Shown here: piece after piece, positions 1 to 10,317 of the stretch
Layout of the letters: each line of letters starts with the position of its first letter
Position numbering within the stretch: the stretch's first letter is position 1
NCBI RefSeq assembly: GCF_016056295.1
Contig: NZ_JAECZB010000003.1
Location: forward strand, 1-64,000
Origin: Atlanticothrix silvestris CENA357
GTDB lineage: Bacteria > Cyanobacteriota > Cyanobacteriia > Cyanobacteriales > Nostocaceae
Direction of reading: 5' to 3'
DNA length: 64,000 nt
Position numbers and translations under genes: made by a program
The notes under the pieces: model-generated
Database searches by the model: none
What the model saw: only the letters and a program-made list of their open reading frames with translations
What the model was told of the DNA's origin: nothing

Positions 1-60
1 GGGAAAGGGGAAGGGGTAAAGGGTTTGTTTCTTCATCCTTTACCCTTTAACCTTTTCCCC
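1..60. repeat. dispersed purine-rich inverted repeat, copy 1
   Basis: The G/A-rich left half and the C/T-rich right half (CATCCTTTACCCTTTAA) form an imperfect inverted repeat. A closely similar element, with the same CATCCTTTACCCTTTAA core, lies at about 57521-57592. The copy may begin before the window. It is followed by tandem TTGCCTA units at 79-98, another short-repeat type seen between genes in this window. Confidence 0.6.
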
Positions 61-98
61 CCTCTTCTTGCTCCCCCTGTTGCCTATTGCCTATTGCC

Positions 99-1334
99 TC
101 AAGCAGTAACTAATTTGTCATACCCATCAGAAGTTTTAATCTCAGCATCCTGATAAATTTCTGCCCTTAGAGGCTGGTGAATTAACTCGTACCAAAGATG
201 ACCTACCCGCGCATCAAAACCCTCTGGTTGACCACGCATGAAGGTATGCATACACTTTGCCGACTGACCAGGTAACAATTGCCAAGAGAAACAACTGGGA
301 TTGCCTTCATGGGGATGGGCGATCGCGTCTATGTGCAAATTTGTCGCCAAGCCATAAGCAGCGTAGGGTGGTGCAGTAGAGCCGACAGCAAACCAATCGG
401 GTACAGGGAATACCTGTTGAATATCCTCTGTTTGTCCCATATTTATATGGGCAAAGTAATGCAGTCCCACGGGGATATTAACAACTTCTTGAGCATCGCC
501 AATTCTTTCTGCTGATTTTTTGGGTTTACCTTTCACAAATAGTTCTTCAATAAGGTAATCTGCACCAGCGTACAAACTAATGACCCGATAAAGTTCACAT
601 ACTAAATGCCGGTTATGACCTGTAACTGGATCTGCACCAATATAATCAAAGGGTTCTGAGGCAATGGTAATGCTAGCTCGCACAGGGCCACTAGATTGGG
701 CAACTAGCCGATAAGCATGATTGAACAGAGAGACTTGATAATAAGGCGATTTAGGATAGGAAGACCCAGGTAATTGTAGTTCACTTACCTGCATACAACG
801 CTTTTCTGGATCTTGTCCCAACCATTCACCCATTGCTGCTAAAAAAGGATCGAGAATTTCTTGGTGGTCAAGCTGTACACTTGTCGCTGAACCAGAAAAC
901 CAGTTCCGTTCGTCATCTTCGGGTGCAGGTATTAAATTGAACCAAACAATCAACCGATTATTGACAAGTCTGACACCGCGCTCCCGTCCATCACTTCCAT
1001 AAATAACTTCCAAAGATGGTTCACCCAGTTTTTTTGGGATAGCCTTGCCTTGCTCTAATCGAATTAAAGCTGAGGCGAGGACATCATCTGGGGAGCCCGG
1101 TGGAATTGGATTTGCCAGAAAAAAAGTGAGAGTATCACGGGAAGGATCTTCTGGGTCAATTATGTCTACTTGAGAGCTGATTGGTGTATGTGCAAGATCG
1201 CGCAGTTCGCTTAATACTAGTTCCTCTGGTGGAATTGGAAATTGTTGGGCGATCGCTTGCCAAGATATGGTGATGTAGCTCTTTCGCCAGTAGTTGGATG
1301 GATTAAAAACAGCTAATAAATTAAGGGATGGCAT
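99..1334 (-). CDS. conserved hypothetical protein (411 aa)
   Basis: I do not recognise a named family or a catalytic motif. The 411-residue protein has no signal peptide and no membrane segment, and it is rich in Pro, Ser and aromatic residues. Blocks such as GERGVRLVNNRLIVWFNL and YFAHINMG look like beta-strands of a soluble enzyme or carbohydrate-binding fold, but that is only an impression. The ATG at 1334 is well supported: AGGAGG lies nine bases upstream. The gene stands alone, with repeats after its stop and a divergent pentapeptide-repeat gene upstream. Confidence 0.75.
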   Translation of the reverse strand: MPSLNLLAVFNPSNYWRKSYITISWQAIAQQFPIPPEELVLSELRDLAHTPISSQVDIIDPEDPSRDTLTFFLANPIPPGSPDDVLASALIRLEQGKAIPKKLGEPSLEVIYGSDGRERGVRLVNNRLIVWFNLIPAPEDDERNWFSGSATSVQLDHQEILDPFLAAMGEWLGQDPEKRCMQVSELQLPGSSYPKSPYYQVSLFNHAYRLVAQSSGPVRASITIASEPFDYIGADPVTGHNRHLVCELYRVISLYAGADYLIEELFVKGKPKKSAERIGDAQEVVNIPVGLHYFAHINMGQTEDIQQVFPVPDWFAVGSTAPPYAAYGLATNLHIDAIAHPHEGNPSCFSWQLLPGQSAKCMHTFMRGQPEGFDARVGHLWYELIHQPLRAEIYQDAEIKTSDGYDKLVTA

Positions 1335-1468
1335 GAATTTGCCCTCCTGAAGTATTTTTATGAAACTGTAAATTTAACAAGTGCGATCAACTTCACTAGC
1401 TCCATGTTTGAACCTAGGAGAAAAGTTTGAGGAACTTGTGAGGAAATAGAAAATTTCTGCAAAGAACT

Positions 1469-1600
1469 ATGTTTATCATTGGACAAATTTATATTGGTTC
1501 TGTCTCAATTTTGTGCATCGGCGGTTTTATGATTATTTGTGTGATGGCACATAACCAAATTGACGAGACAACCTGTGAGGCTGTTATATGTCTGAATTAA
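1469..1600 (+). CDS. possible small membrane peptide overlapping the pentapeptide gene
   Basis: A 43-codon frame starts at ATG 1469 and stops at 1600, 13 bases inside the next gene, which starts at 1588. Its first 27 residues form one hydrophobic segment (SVSILCIGGFMIICVMA) followed by a short polar Cys-containing tail. This resembles a single-pass small protein and would be translationally coupled to its neighbour. There is no strong ribosome-binding site. It could be chance in an AT-rich leader. Confidence 0.3.
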   Translation: MFIIGQIYIGSVSILCIGGFMIICVMAHNQIDETTCEAVICLN

Positions 1601-1971
1601 ATGCTCAACAGCCCATCAATACGGTGGCTGCTCTCATAGAGAATTACGCTGCGGGGATACGAGATTTTAGTAAAGCGGAACTAGGTAATGCCGATTTGCA
1701 AGGCTTAAACCTGAAAGGTTCTGACTTGAGTTATGCCGATTTGAGTGAGGCTAACTTAAGTGGTGCTAATCTCAGGGGAACTGACCTCAGCTTTGCGGAT
1801 CTTAGTCAAGCTGACCTGAGGAATGCTGATTTGAGGGGAGCATTGTTGATGTCAGCCAATCTCCGCCAAGCAAATCTCCAAGGAGCAAATTTAGAAAAAG
1901 CAGACTGCGATCGCAGTACCAATTTTCCCCAAAATTTTGATTTAATTCAGGCGGGTTTGCAGATTAAATAA
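1588..1971 (+). CDS. pentapeptide-repeat protein (127 aa)
   Basis: After an N-terminal region of about 30 residues come roughly a dozen tandem A(D/N)Lxx units (for example NADLQGLNLKGSDLSYADLSE cut into fives), running to about residue 110. Such repeats fold as a right-handed quadrilateral beta-helix. Proteins of this size are very common in Nostocales, and most have no known function. There is no signal peptide or membrane segment, so it is probably cytoplasmic. The ATG at 1588 lies inside a short upstream frame, and no clear Shine-Dalgarno is visible. Confidence 0.9.
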   Translation: MSELNAQQPINTVAALIENYAAGIRDFSKAELGNADLQGLNLKGSDLSYADLSEANLSGANLRGTDLSFADLSQADLRNADLRGALLMSANLRQANLQGANLEKADCDRSTNFPQNFDLIQAGLQIK

Positions 1972-2128
1972 ATCAACTAATTGACATTCAATTTACATAT
2001 TTCAACCGAAGCCAATTTTAATGCACAGCGAGAATCAAGATTAGAGGATGTCTGAAAAGTCAGAAAGCTCACATAACGGTATCCTGTCAGTAGAAAAAGT
2101 ACTTAAGTATGACAGCGTTACGAGAGCT

Positions 2129-2554
2129 ATGAGTCCATCGTACCCAAGTAATCTGACTAGTGAGCAATGGGAACTATTATCAAGCCTGATTCCACAGCCA
2201 AAAACTGGAGGTCGCAAACAAAGTGTCGATATGCAGGCGATCGTTAACGCAATCATGTACATTTTGTGTGCAGGTTGTGCGTGGCAAATGCTCCCAAACG
2301 ATTTTCCTAAATGGAAAACGGTGTATCATTACTTCCGACAATGGCGCATTGATAAGAGGCAGGGGGCAGGGGGAAAGGTACAAACCTTGATGCCACTTCA
2401 CTCAAGTCGGGGAACCCGCCCACGAGACTGGCTCCCCCTTGTGGGTGGTTTTTCTCCCCTGCTCCCTGCTCCCCTGCTCCCCTGCTTTTTTCATTTCTAC
2501 CAACTACCCATTACTAGGTTCACTACATATCAAAGTATATTGATACTAACTTGA
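2129..2554 (+). pseudogene. truncated IS5-type transposase
   Basis: From ATG 2129 the frame encodes about 77 residues matching the N-terminal DUF4096 helix-turn-helix region of IS5-family transposases (YPSNLTSEQWELLSSLIP, then CAWQMLPNDFPKWKTVYHYF). The homology stops near 2359 at RQWRIDKR. The rest of the frame to 2554 is translated G- and C-rich intergenic repeat, so the DDE catalytic region is missing. The frame is also open upstream to 2048. The sequence near 2044 (AGAGGATGTCTGAAAAGT) may be the left end of the element. No second end is visible. Confidence 0.8.
2358..2497. repeat. G-rich / C-rich short-repeat insertion
   Basis: A GGGGGCAGGGGG-type block at about 2360-2377 is followed, after about 75 bases, by tandem GCTCCCCT units at 2453-2486. 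The two halves are roughly complementary. The block sits exactly where transposase homology ends and may mark the deletion junction. Confidence 0.5.
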
Positions 2555-2556
2555 TA

Positions 2557-4593
<2,037 letters not shown>

Positions 4594-4718
4594 TCAATTT
4601 TATGAGAAGTTTACGTAGGGGATACAACCCCATAAGTTTTTGGAATGAATTGCCTCAATTTTAAGCTAGTTTCTCAGTTAAGTATAAATACTATATTATT
4701 CGCAATGTGAATCTCCGA

Positions 4719-4910
4719 TCACTTATGAATAGCTTCTAAAATGAGAATTTGGCTGATATTGTAACTGCTTGTCATAAAAATTGTTATGAACAGTGGGTTT
4801 CAAACCGTCTCTAGTCAAAAAAATGCCAAAAAGCTTCAAGATTTTAACACAAAAGCCTTACAAGCGACTCTAGGGCATTTTTATCAGAAGTTTATTCAAG
4901 AGATTTAACT
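4719..4910 (-). pseudogene. relic of a second gyrB 5' end and leader
   Basis: On the minus strand an ATG at 4775 opens MTSSYNISQILILEAIHK and stops at 4719. The first five residues and several later ones match GyrB ([19 protein letters not shown]). The homology continues upstream of the ATG. TTCTAACACAAAAGCCTTAC in the true gyrB leader (about 4561-4580) corresponds to TTTTAACACAAAAGCCTTAC at about 4842-4861. AGCGACTCTAGGGCA and AGAAGTTTA follow in the same order as GGCGACTTTAGGTCA and AGAAGTTTA. This is a decayed tandem duplicate of the gyrB promoter, leader and first codons. Confidence 0.8.
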
Positions 4911-4947
4911 ATTATGTGAGACAAGTAAACAAGGCGAAAATAATTAA

Positions 4948-4995
4948 TGACAACTGACTATTGACAACTGACTATTGACAACTGACAACTGACTA
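4948..4995. repeat. TGACAACTGAC tandem repeats abutting miaA
   Basis: Five imperfect units built from TGACAAC / TGACTAT fill the region directly in front of the miaA start codon, leaving no recognisable Shine-Dalgarno sequence. The same heptamers occur in the same orientation, relative to transcription, in front of rplY (60376-60466). Confidence 0.8.
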
Positions 4996-5895
4996 ATGAC
5001 TAAATTGATTGTGATTTGTGGAGCAACAGCAACAGGTAAGTCTGGGTTGGCTTTGAAGTTAGCGATGCGCCTCGGTTCTGTAATTCTCAGTGCAGATTCT
5101 CGTCAGGTTTACCGCGAGTTTGATATTGGTACAGCAAAGCCAACATTGATAGAACAAAAATTATTACCACATTATTTAATAGATATCTGCAATCCAACAG
5201 ACACAATGACGGTAGCGGATTATCAAGAACAAGCACAAAGTTTAGTTGCTTCCCTTGGTGTTTCGCCATTGTTACTAGTTGGTGGCACTGGTTTATACAT
5301 ACGTTCTATTGTTCAAGGCATGAAAATCCCCAGAGTTGCACCAGATAAACAACTGCGATCGCAACTGGAATCTCTTGGTCAAAGCACGCTCTATGGAATC
5401 TTACAACAAGTTGATACCGTTGCTGCACAAAAAATTCATGCTAACGACATCGTGCGGACTTTGCGAGCTTTAGAGGTATTTTATATCACGGGAAAACCTA
5501 TTTCAGAACAGCAAGGGGAAAATCCACCCAATTATCCTATTTTGCAAATTGGATTGGATTGTGATGTGGAAAAGCTAGAGCGACGTATTTACAGGCGCAC
5601 TGAGCAAATGCTCACAGATGGCTTAGTAGCTGAGGTGGAATATCTTTGTCAGAAATATGGTGCTAATTTACCTTTGTTGAATACTTTGGGATATCAAGAA
5701 ATTAAGCAATATTTAGCTGGTAATATTTCTCTAGATGAAGCCGAAGAATTAACAGTTTTGCATACGCGACAATTTGCTAAACGACAACGCACTTGGTTTA
5801 GAGCATATTCACAAATTGAGTGGTTTGATGCGGATGATCCTAATTTATTAGAGAAGGTTTGGCAGCGAGTAGAGAATTTTTGCTGTTCTCAATGA
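4996..5895 (+). CDS. miaA: tRNA dimethylallyltransferase
   Basis: The enzyme transfers a dimethylallyl group to N6 of A37 in tRNAs that read UNN codons. The P-loop GATATGKS is at residues 9-16. It is followed by SADSRQVYREFDIGTAKPT, which contains the substrate-binding Asp and the conserved region around it, then VGGTGLYIRS, and later the C-terminal R.RTEQML and TRQFAKRQRTWFR motifs that grip the anticodon stem. The length (299 aa) is typical. The start codon is embedded in the TGACAACTGAC repeat and has no Shine-Dalgarno, which may weaken translation or make it leader-dependent. Confidence 0.96.
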   Translation: MTKLIVICGATATGKSGLALKLAMRLGSVILSADSRQVYREFDIGTAKPTLIEQKLLPHYLIDICNPTDTMTVADYQEQAQSLVASLGVSPLLLVGGTGLYIRSIVQGMKIPRVAPDKQLRSQLESLGQSTLYGILQQVDTVAAQKIHANDIVRTLRALEVFYITGKPISEQQGENPPNYPILQIGLDCDVEKLERRIYRRTEQMLTDGLVAEVEYLCQKYGANLPLLNTLGYQEIKQYLAGNISLDEAEELTVLHTRQFAKRQRTWFRAYSQIEWFDADDPNLLEKVWQRVENFCCSQ

Positions 5896-5937
5896 GTTCA
5901 GAGGCAAGAAGTTTTTTGGCGCTCATACATCTGTATC

Positions 5938-6666
5938 CTAAAGAGTATCAGGATCTATACCCATAGCTCGTAGCCTTTCTGCCAGTAATTGCGCACGTTC
6001 TTCAGCCTGTTCAGCGCGTTGTCGTTCTTGCTCGGCGCGTTGTCGTTCTTGTTCTGCGTGTTCATCTCCAGTCAGCAAAACAGTTCCATCTTGGTAGCAC
6101 CAGCGTAACCAAAAATCTTGTCTACCTTCAAATTCGCCTTCCCATAAGGTTATACCTAAACCCACTTGTTCTAACCAAGTTGCTGAAGTTTCAAAGTAGC
6201 GCATTCCTCTTAGTTCATAAACGCGTAGTACTTGCTCTCCTAGTTGCTGGTTTGGGTCATATACAATATAGTAACTAGCCCGCATGTGTTCATAAATTTT
6301 TAGTTTTTTTCCCAGTTCGTCACCTTCTTTGTTAGAGACAATCTCAATGACGACTTCTGGTGTTTTACCAAAACGCCACACCATATAACAACGGTTTTGC
6401 TTCTCCCACCAATTTTGAGGTAATTGGACATCTAAGCTGAGAAAAACATCAGGTACAATGGGGGGTTGAAGATCTGTATAGTAAATACCTACATTAGCTT
6501 CGGCTAAAAAAGTCTGGTTTTTTACAGAACTATAAAGAGAGCCAATCAAAAGGCGTTGCTGTTTGGCAGATGCGAAATTGTCCACAGGTGTATCATCTTC
6601 AGTGACTAACTGGTTGGCATCTGGCACATAGTAATCATCATCATTGATTAAGAGTTGCTCAACCAT
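5938..6666 (-). CDS. Uma2-family (DUF820) putative endonuclease with charged coiled-coil tail
   Basis: The protein has a restriction-endonuclease-like fold: IVPDVFLSLDV and TPEVVIEIVSNKEGDELGKK provide the Asp and Glu-x-Val/Ile positions of the family, and YYIVYDP follows. Uma2 proteins are greatly expanded in cyanobacteria and their substrates are unknown. The C-terminus from about residue 200 has heptads EQERQRAEQERQRAEQAEER, then LRAMGIDPDTL, a common tail in cyanobacterial members. ATG 6666 is chosen over a TTG four codons upstream. It converges with miaA, 42 bases between stops. Confidence 0.85.
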   Translation of the reverse strand: MVEQLLINDDDYYVPDANQLVTEDDTPVDNFASAKQQRLLIGSLYSSVKNQTFLAEANVGIYYTDLQPPIVPDVFLSLDVQLPQNWWEKQNRCYMVWRFGKTPEVVIEIVSNKEGDELGKKLKIYEHMRASYYIVYDPNQQLGEQVLRVYELRGMRYFETSATWLEQVGLGITLWEGEFEGRQDFWLRWCYQDGTVLLTGDEHAEQERQRAEQERQRAEQAEERAQLLAERLRAMGIDPDTL

Positions 6667-7424
6667 GACTTTATCCAAATAATTGAAGGCATTACTTCTA
6701 GGTTACTTGATTAGTGGTAAAAGGATACTGAGTAACAAAAATATTTTATCTTTAGTAAATTGTATCAAATTTTATAGAGACAATGATGCCAGTAAACAAT
6801 CAATTCATCACTTAATTATATGTGATGCGTAGGCGTAGCCCGTTATAGACATCGTCTACTAACTAATAAATGATGGTGAAAAAAAGATCTGTACCTATTT
6901 ACTTTTAGCAAAGCTTTGATGATACAAAATGGAATGTATTATTTGTAATAATTTTTCGATCTAAATTAATTAAAATGTAAAAAGAATCAATATTATAAAA
7001 AATTAACTCTCTTCAATTTTTCCAATATCTTTGTTTGCTGTTTTGACTAAGTAACTTTATTAATATACTATCTATTGTTGTATTTATGTAAACTTTGCTA
7101 TTTTTAGTAATTTTTAGTTTAAGTATTCTCTAGAGATAGCAATATGCTATTAAATCTGGTGTTTTTACTGAATTTAGCCTCTTTAAATTATATTTAATTT
7201 TAAAATAGTGAGTATTAACTACATAAGCTAGATTATCTAATTTACCAATTCAGCCAAACGTGTAAACTACGGCTAATAAAAACAAAATAGTTGCTAATTA
7301 AGCAACATTTTAGTCAAGCAAGTACACCGATAGATTAGAGATTGATTATCATAGGATTATTGACTTTCAGGTTGAATGGACACCGAAAACAATATATTAA
7401 CCTTAGCAGACAGGTTATTTTAAC
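6667..7424. other. AT-rich intergenic region, no gene seen
   Basis: About 760 bases of strongly AT-rich sequence separate the Uma2 gene from the receiver gene. I see no coding frame with family resemblance and no RNA gene. A degenerate dispersed repeat (GATGCGTAGGCGTAGCCCG, near 6825-6843) is the only structured element noticed. Promoters for both divergent neighbours must lie here. Confidence 0.5.
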
Positions 7425-7820
7425 ATGTTCGCCAGCAAAATCCTAGTTGTTGAGAATGAAAATCTCCTAACATTAAATATTAAAAATAGTTTACAGAAGT
7501 TGAGATACAATGTTCGAGAAATCTTGGATTATGGCGAGGAGGCAATAAAAAAGGTAGCGGATACTCATCCACATTTAGTATTAATTGATATCTGTTTATC
7601 AGGAAAAATTAATGGTATACAAGTAGCAGATATTGTTCAGAAGATTTTCCAAATACCCGTATTATATTTAACCGAGTATTCGGAATATATAAAATTACAT
7701 GAAAAACCCTTTAGTGAGCCTTTTAGTTATATTTTCAAACCATTTGCTGAGACAGACTTACATATTGCCGTAGAAATGGCTTTATACAAGCATCAAAGCA
7801 ACAAAAAATTGCAGGAATAA
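7425..7820 (+). CDS. response-regulator receiver domain protein (split from PAS-GGDEF)
   Basis: A stand-alone CheY-like receiver of 131 residues: ILVVENEN (acidic pocket with Glu rather than Asp-Asp), LVLIDICLS with the phosphoacceptor Asp, YLTEYS with the Thr, and YIFKPF with the Lys. The tail KHQSNKKLQE is the linker helix that normally joins a receiver to a PAS domain in cyanobacterial receiver-PAS-GGDEF proteins. The stop TAA at 7818-7820 is in the same frame as the next gene, and the codons AAG CAA ATA ATG continue directly. The gene therefore looks like the N-terminal half of a protein cut by one nonsense codon. Confidence 0.85.
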   Translation: MFASKILVVENENLLTLNIKNSLQKLRYNVREILDYGEEAIKKVADTHPHLVLIDICLSGKINGIQVADIVQKIFQIPVLYLTEYSEYIKLHEKPFSEPFSYIFKPFAETDLHIAVEMALYKHQSNKKLQE

Positions 7821-7829
7821 AAGCAAATA

Positions 7830-8723
7830 ATGGTGGCAATTATTAATAGTATGGCTTATGGAGTTGTCGTCACATATACCAATGGTTGCATCCAAATGAT
7901 GAATCCAATGGCAGAAGCTCTTACTGGTTGGAATCAAGATGAAGCAGTAGGGAGAGACTTCACAGAAGTTGTCAGTTTAATTGACAAAGATATGGACGAA
8001 GCAACTGAAAATTTAGCTGTAAGAGCAATGGCATTAGGGGAAGTGGTAAATTTACCAGAAAACTGTATGCTAGTCACAAAAAATGGCAAAGAAATACCAA
8101 TTGGAGATAATATTGCACCCATCCGCGATAGTGATGGTAATATTATCGGGGCTGTGTTGGTTTTCCAAGATATTACTCAACGTAAGCAGATGGAAGCACA
8201 ACTACTGCGGAATGCTTTTTATGATGGACTGACAACCTTACCCAATCGAGTTTTATTTTTAGATAGACTCAAGCAAGCAATAGAGCGTAAAAAACGACGT
8301 ACTGATTATCAATTTGCAGTTTTATTTTTAGATTTAGATGGTTTCAAGGAGATTAACGATCGCCTAGGACACGGAATGGGCGATGATTTTTTAGTAGCGA
8401 TCGCTCGCAGGTTAGAATCATGTGTACGCAGTGGTGATACTGTAGGAAGATTTGGCGGCGATGAATTTGCCGTACTTTTAGAAGATATTAGAGACGTTAC
8501 CGACGCTATTAATGTAGCTAAACGTATTCAAGACACCTTAGGATTGTCACTTAACCTCAACGGACATCAGATATGTACTACAGCCAGCATTGGTGTAGCT
8601 CTAAATTGTGGTGGTTATCATGAACCTGAAAGTTTACTACGGGATGCTGATATTGCCATGTACCGTGCTAAACAGAAGGGAAAAGCCCGTTTTAGCGTAT
8701 TTGATGAAGCTACTAATTGTTAG
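7830..8723 (+). CDS. PAS-GGDEF diguanylate cyclase
   Basis: Residues 1-115 form a PAS domain (NSMAYGVVVTYTNGCIQMMN, ALTGWNQDEAVGRDF, then the PAC-like IRDSDGNIIGAVLVFQDIT). Residues 125-290 form a GGDEF domain with DGLTTLPNR, LDLDGFKEINDRLGH and an intact GRFGGDEFAVLLED active site. An RSGD motif five residues before GGDEF is a complete inhibitory I-site, so a cyclic-di-GMP-producing, product-inhibited enzyme is expected. The start ATG is nine bases after the preceding stop and in the same frame, so the regulating receiver has been separated by an in-frame stop. No EAL domain follows. Confidence 0.88.
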   Translation: MVAIINSMAYGVVVTYTNGCIQMMNPMAEALTGWNQDEAVGRDFTEVVSLIDKDMDEATENLAVRAMALGEVVNLPENCMLVTKNGKEIPIGDNIAPIRDSDGNIIGAVLVFQDITQRKQMEAQLLRNAFYDGLTTLPNRVLFLDRLKQAIERKKRRTDYQFAVLFLDLDGFKEINDRLGHGMGDDFLVAIARRLESCVRSGDTVGRFGGDEFAVLLEDIRDVTDAINVAKRIQDTLGLSLNLNGHQICTTASIGVALNCGGYHEPESLLRDADIAMYRAKQKGKARFSVFDEATNC

Positions 8724-8851
8724 TGGTTCTCTATTAAGTAGATCGAAAAAATAAATGATACATAAAGTCAAGTTATCTAGGTGCATTTAACCTAATTTAT
8801 TGAAAATAAAACTCTGTTTTTCATAGCTAAGACTCAATTTCCAAAAATATT

Positions 8852-10033
8852 TTATTGATTAATTCGTAAAAATTCCTGTAATGCAACTTGCACTTTTGGT
8901 TGATTAATATAAACTTCTGTCGCCTCAATTAAATTGCAGATATTATCTTGACTTACATCATCAATATCATCATTTAAGGGTTTATTAATTAGTTCTCGAT
9001 CAAGTTTGAATTGTAATCGTAAAGCTTGATTATGAATTATCTGATTAGTAATATATTCATGAATGTTTGATGAGGCATCAAACAATATACCAATTAACGG
9101 CTGTGCCCATTGTATAAGACCCCAACTTTGAGCTTGTTCAAATGGTATTACTCGTGTTCGATGTCCAGTTCCTACTGAAAGAACAGTAATTTCTTCAGCT
9201 TTATAGCCTAATCTTAAAGCTTCAGCAACAGCACAACTAGAGGGGTTGTTAGCAGCAACGCCACCATCAATAGCAGAGTATATGCATTTAATCGAATAAG
9301 TAGAGGTATTATCCGGTATCTTTGTCCAAGAAGAATCTAAAAAAGCTAGTCGATTTGTTCCTGCATACTTATTAATAGTACGAGTTTGACCGTTACCTGT
9401 GCCGTTGGTGATTCTAATTTGAGTATCGTTATATATATTCTCGATCGCAGATGCATCATCATCTAAAGTGATGGTTTGTGGCGTTCCATTTTTGACTATT
9501 CCATTTACTCTTTTTTCTAGTTTATGTGCTGGAAAATAACTTGGAGCCGATGCTGAACATAAACAAGCTTCCCACAATGGCACATCGCCATAACCTTTAT
9601 CTTGTCGCCAGCTTTTAAATATGATTGGTTCTCTAGTAATTGTGTCGTAAGAAACAATTAATAATTGTGGTTTTGTAATATCTAATAGTTTTGTATCACC
9701 TAAAGCTTCTTTAAGGACTTGAATTAAGCCGCTATCAGAAAACTTGGGAGCAGATAAACCATATTTTAATATTAAAGGTATTCGTTGTAGAGAAAAACGG
9801 CTTTGATAAGGAAAGATGAGTTTACCTTTTTGCTTGTATAAATCAATGATTTCTTTGCTATGACATCCTCTAGCGATCGCAGCTGCTAAAAGTGACCCTG
9901 TAGAAGTTCCCGCAATTAAGTTAAAATATTGATTTAACGGTTGATTAATTCGCTGTTCAATTGCGGCTAGAATGGTCGCTGTAACCACTCCCCGAATCCC
10001 GCCACCATCTAAGCTCAAAATCCGAAAAGGCAT
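8852..10033 (-). CDS. patatin-like phospholipase with an inserted module
   Basis: The catalytic parts of a patatin lipase are all present: the oxyanion loop DGGGIRG near residue 9, nucleophile Ser44 in GTSTG, and the dyad Asp in IDGGVAANNP (about residue 256). It should hydrolyse acyl esters of membrane lipids and has no signal peptide. Between FPAHKLE and YSAIDGG there is an insert of about 70 residues (roughly 174-248) with ITNGTGNGQTRTI and a later PDNTSTYSI, unlike the rest of the fold. ATG 10033 is preferred because GGAG lies five bases upstream. A TTG at 10069 would add 12 residues. Confidence 0.9.
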   Translation of the reverse strand: MPFRILSLDGGGIRGVVTATILAAIEQRINQPLNQYFNLIAGTSTGSLLAAAIARGCHSKEIIDLYKQKGKLIFPYQSRFSLQRIPLILKYGLSAPKFSDSGLIQVLKEALGDTKLLDITKPQLLIVSYDTITREPIIFKSWRQDKGYGDVPLWEACLCSASAPSYFPAHKLEKRVNGIVKNGTPQTITLDDDASAIENIYNDTQIRITNGTGNGQTRTINKYAGTNRLAFLDSSWTKIPDNTSTYSIKCIYSAIDGGVAANNPSSCAVAEALRLGYKAEEITVLSVGTGHRTRVIPFEQAQSWGLIQWAQPLIGILFDASSNIHEYITNQIIHNQALRLQFKLDRELINKPLNDDIDDVSQDNICNLIEATEVYINQPKVQVALQEFLRINQ

Positions 10034-10317
10034 ATTACTCCGAATTTTCTGCAATTTTTGACTTGCCAATTTATCTGAATATAACTTACATGTTATATCT
10101 GATTAATAATCTAGATTTTTTCTATCAAAATAATTGCAAATTAATCTTATAGCGATTTCCACATTAGTGAAGTATAGCAAGTAATAATTAACCGCCGATA
10201 GAAGAAGATGAACGTAGATGCACGCAGATAAATTTGTACCTCACCAGATGAAGAAACGCTATATCTTGCTTTTTTGTTTAAAATAAATCTTATTTTAATA
10301 AGCTTAGAGATTTTGTA

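Noticed and set aside
279-515. A 78-codon frame on the plus strand opposite the first gene
   Set aside because: It lies wholly antisense to a gene with a clear Shine-Dalgarno and shows no family resemblance.
4948-4995. The TGACAACTGAC array as a CRISPR
   Set aside because: The units are 7-11 bases and contiguous, with no unique spacers.
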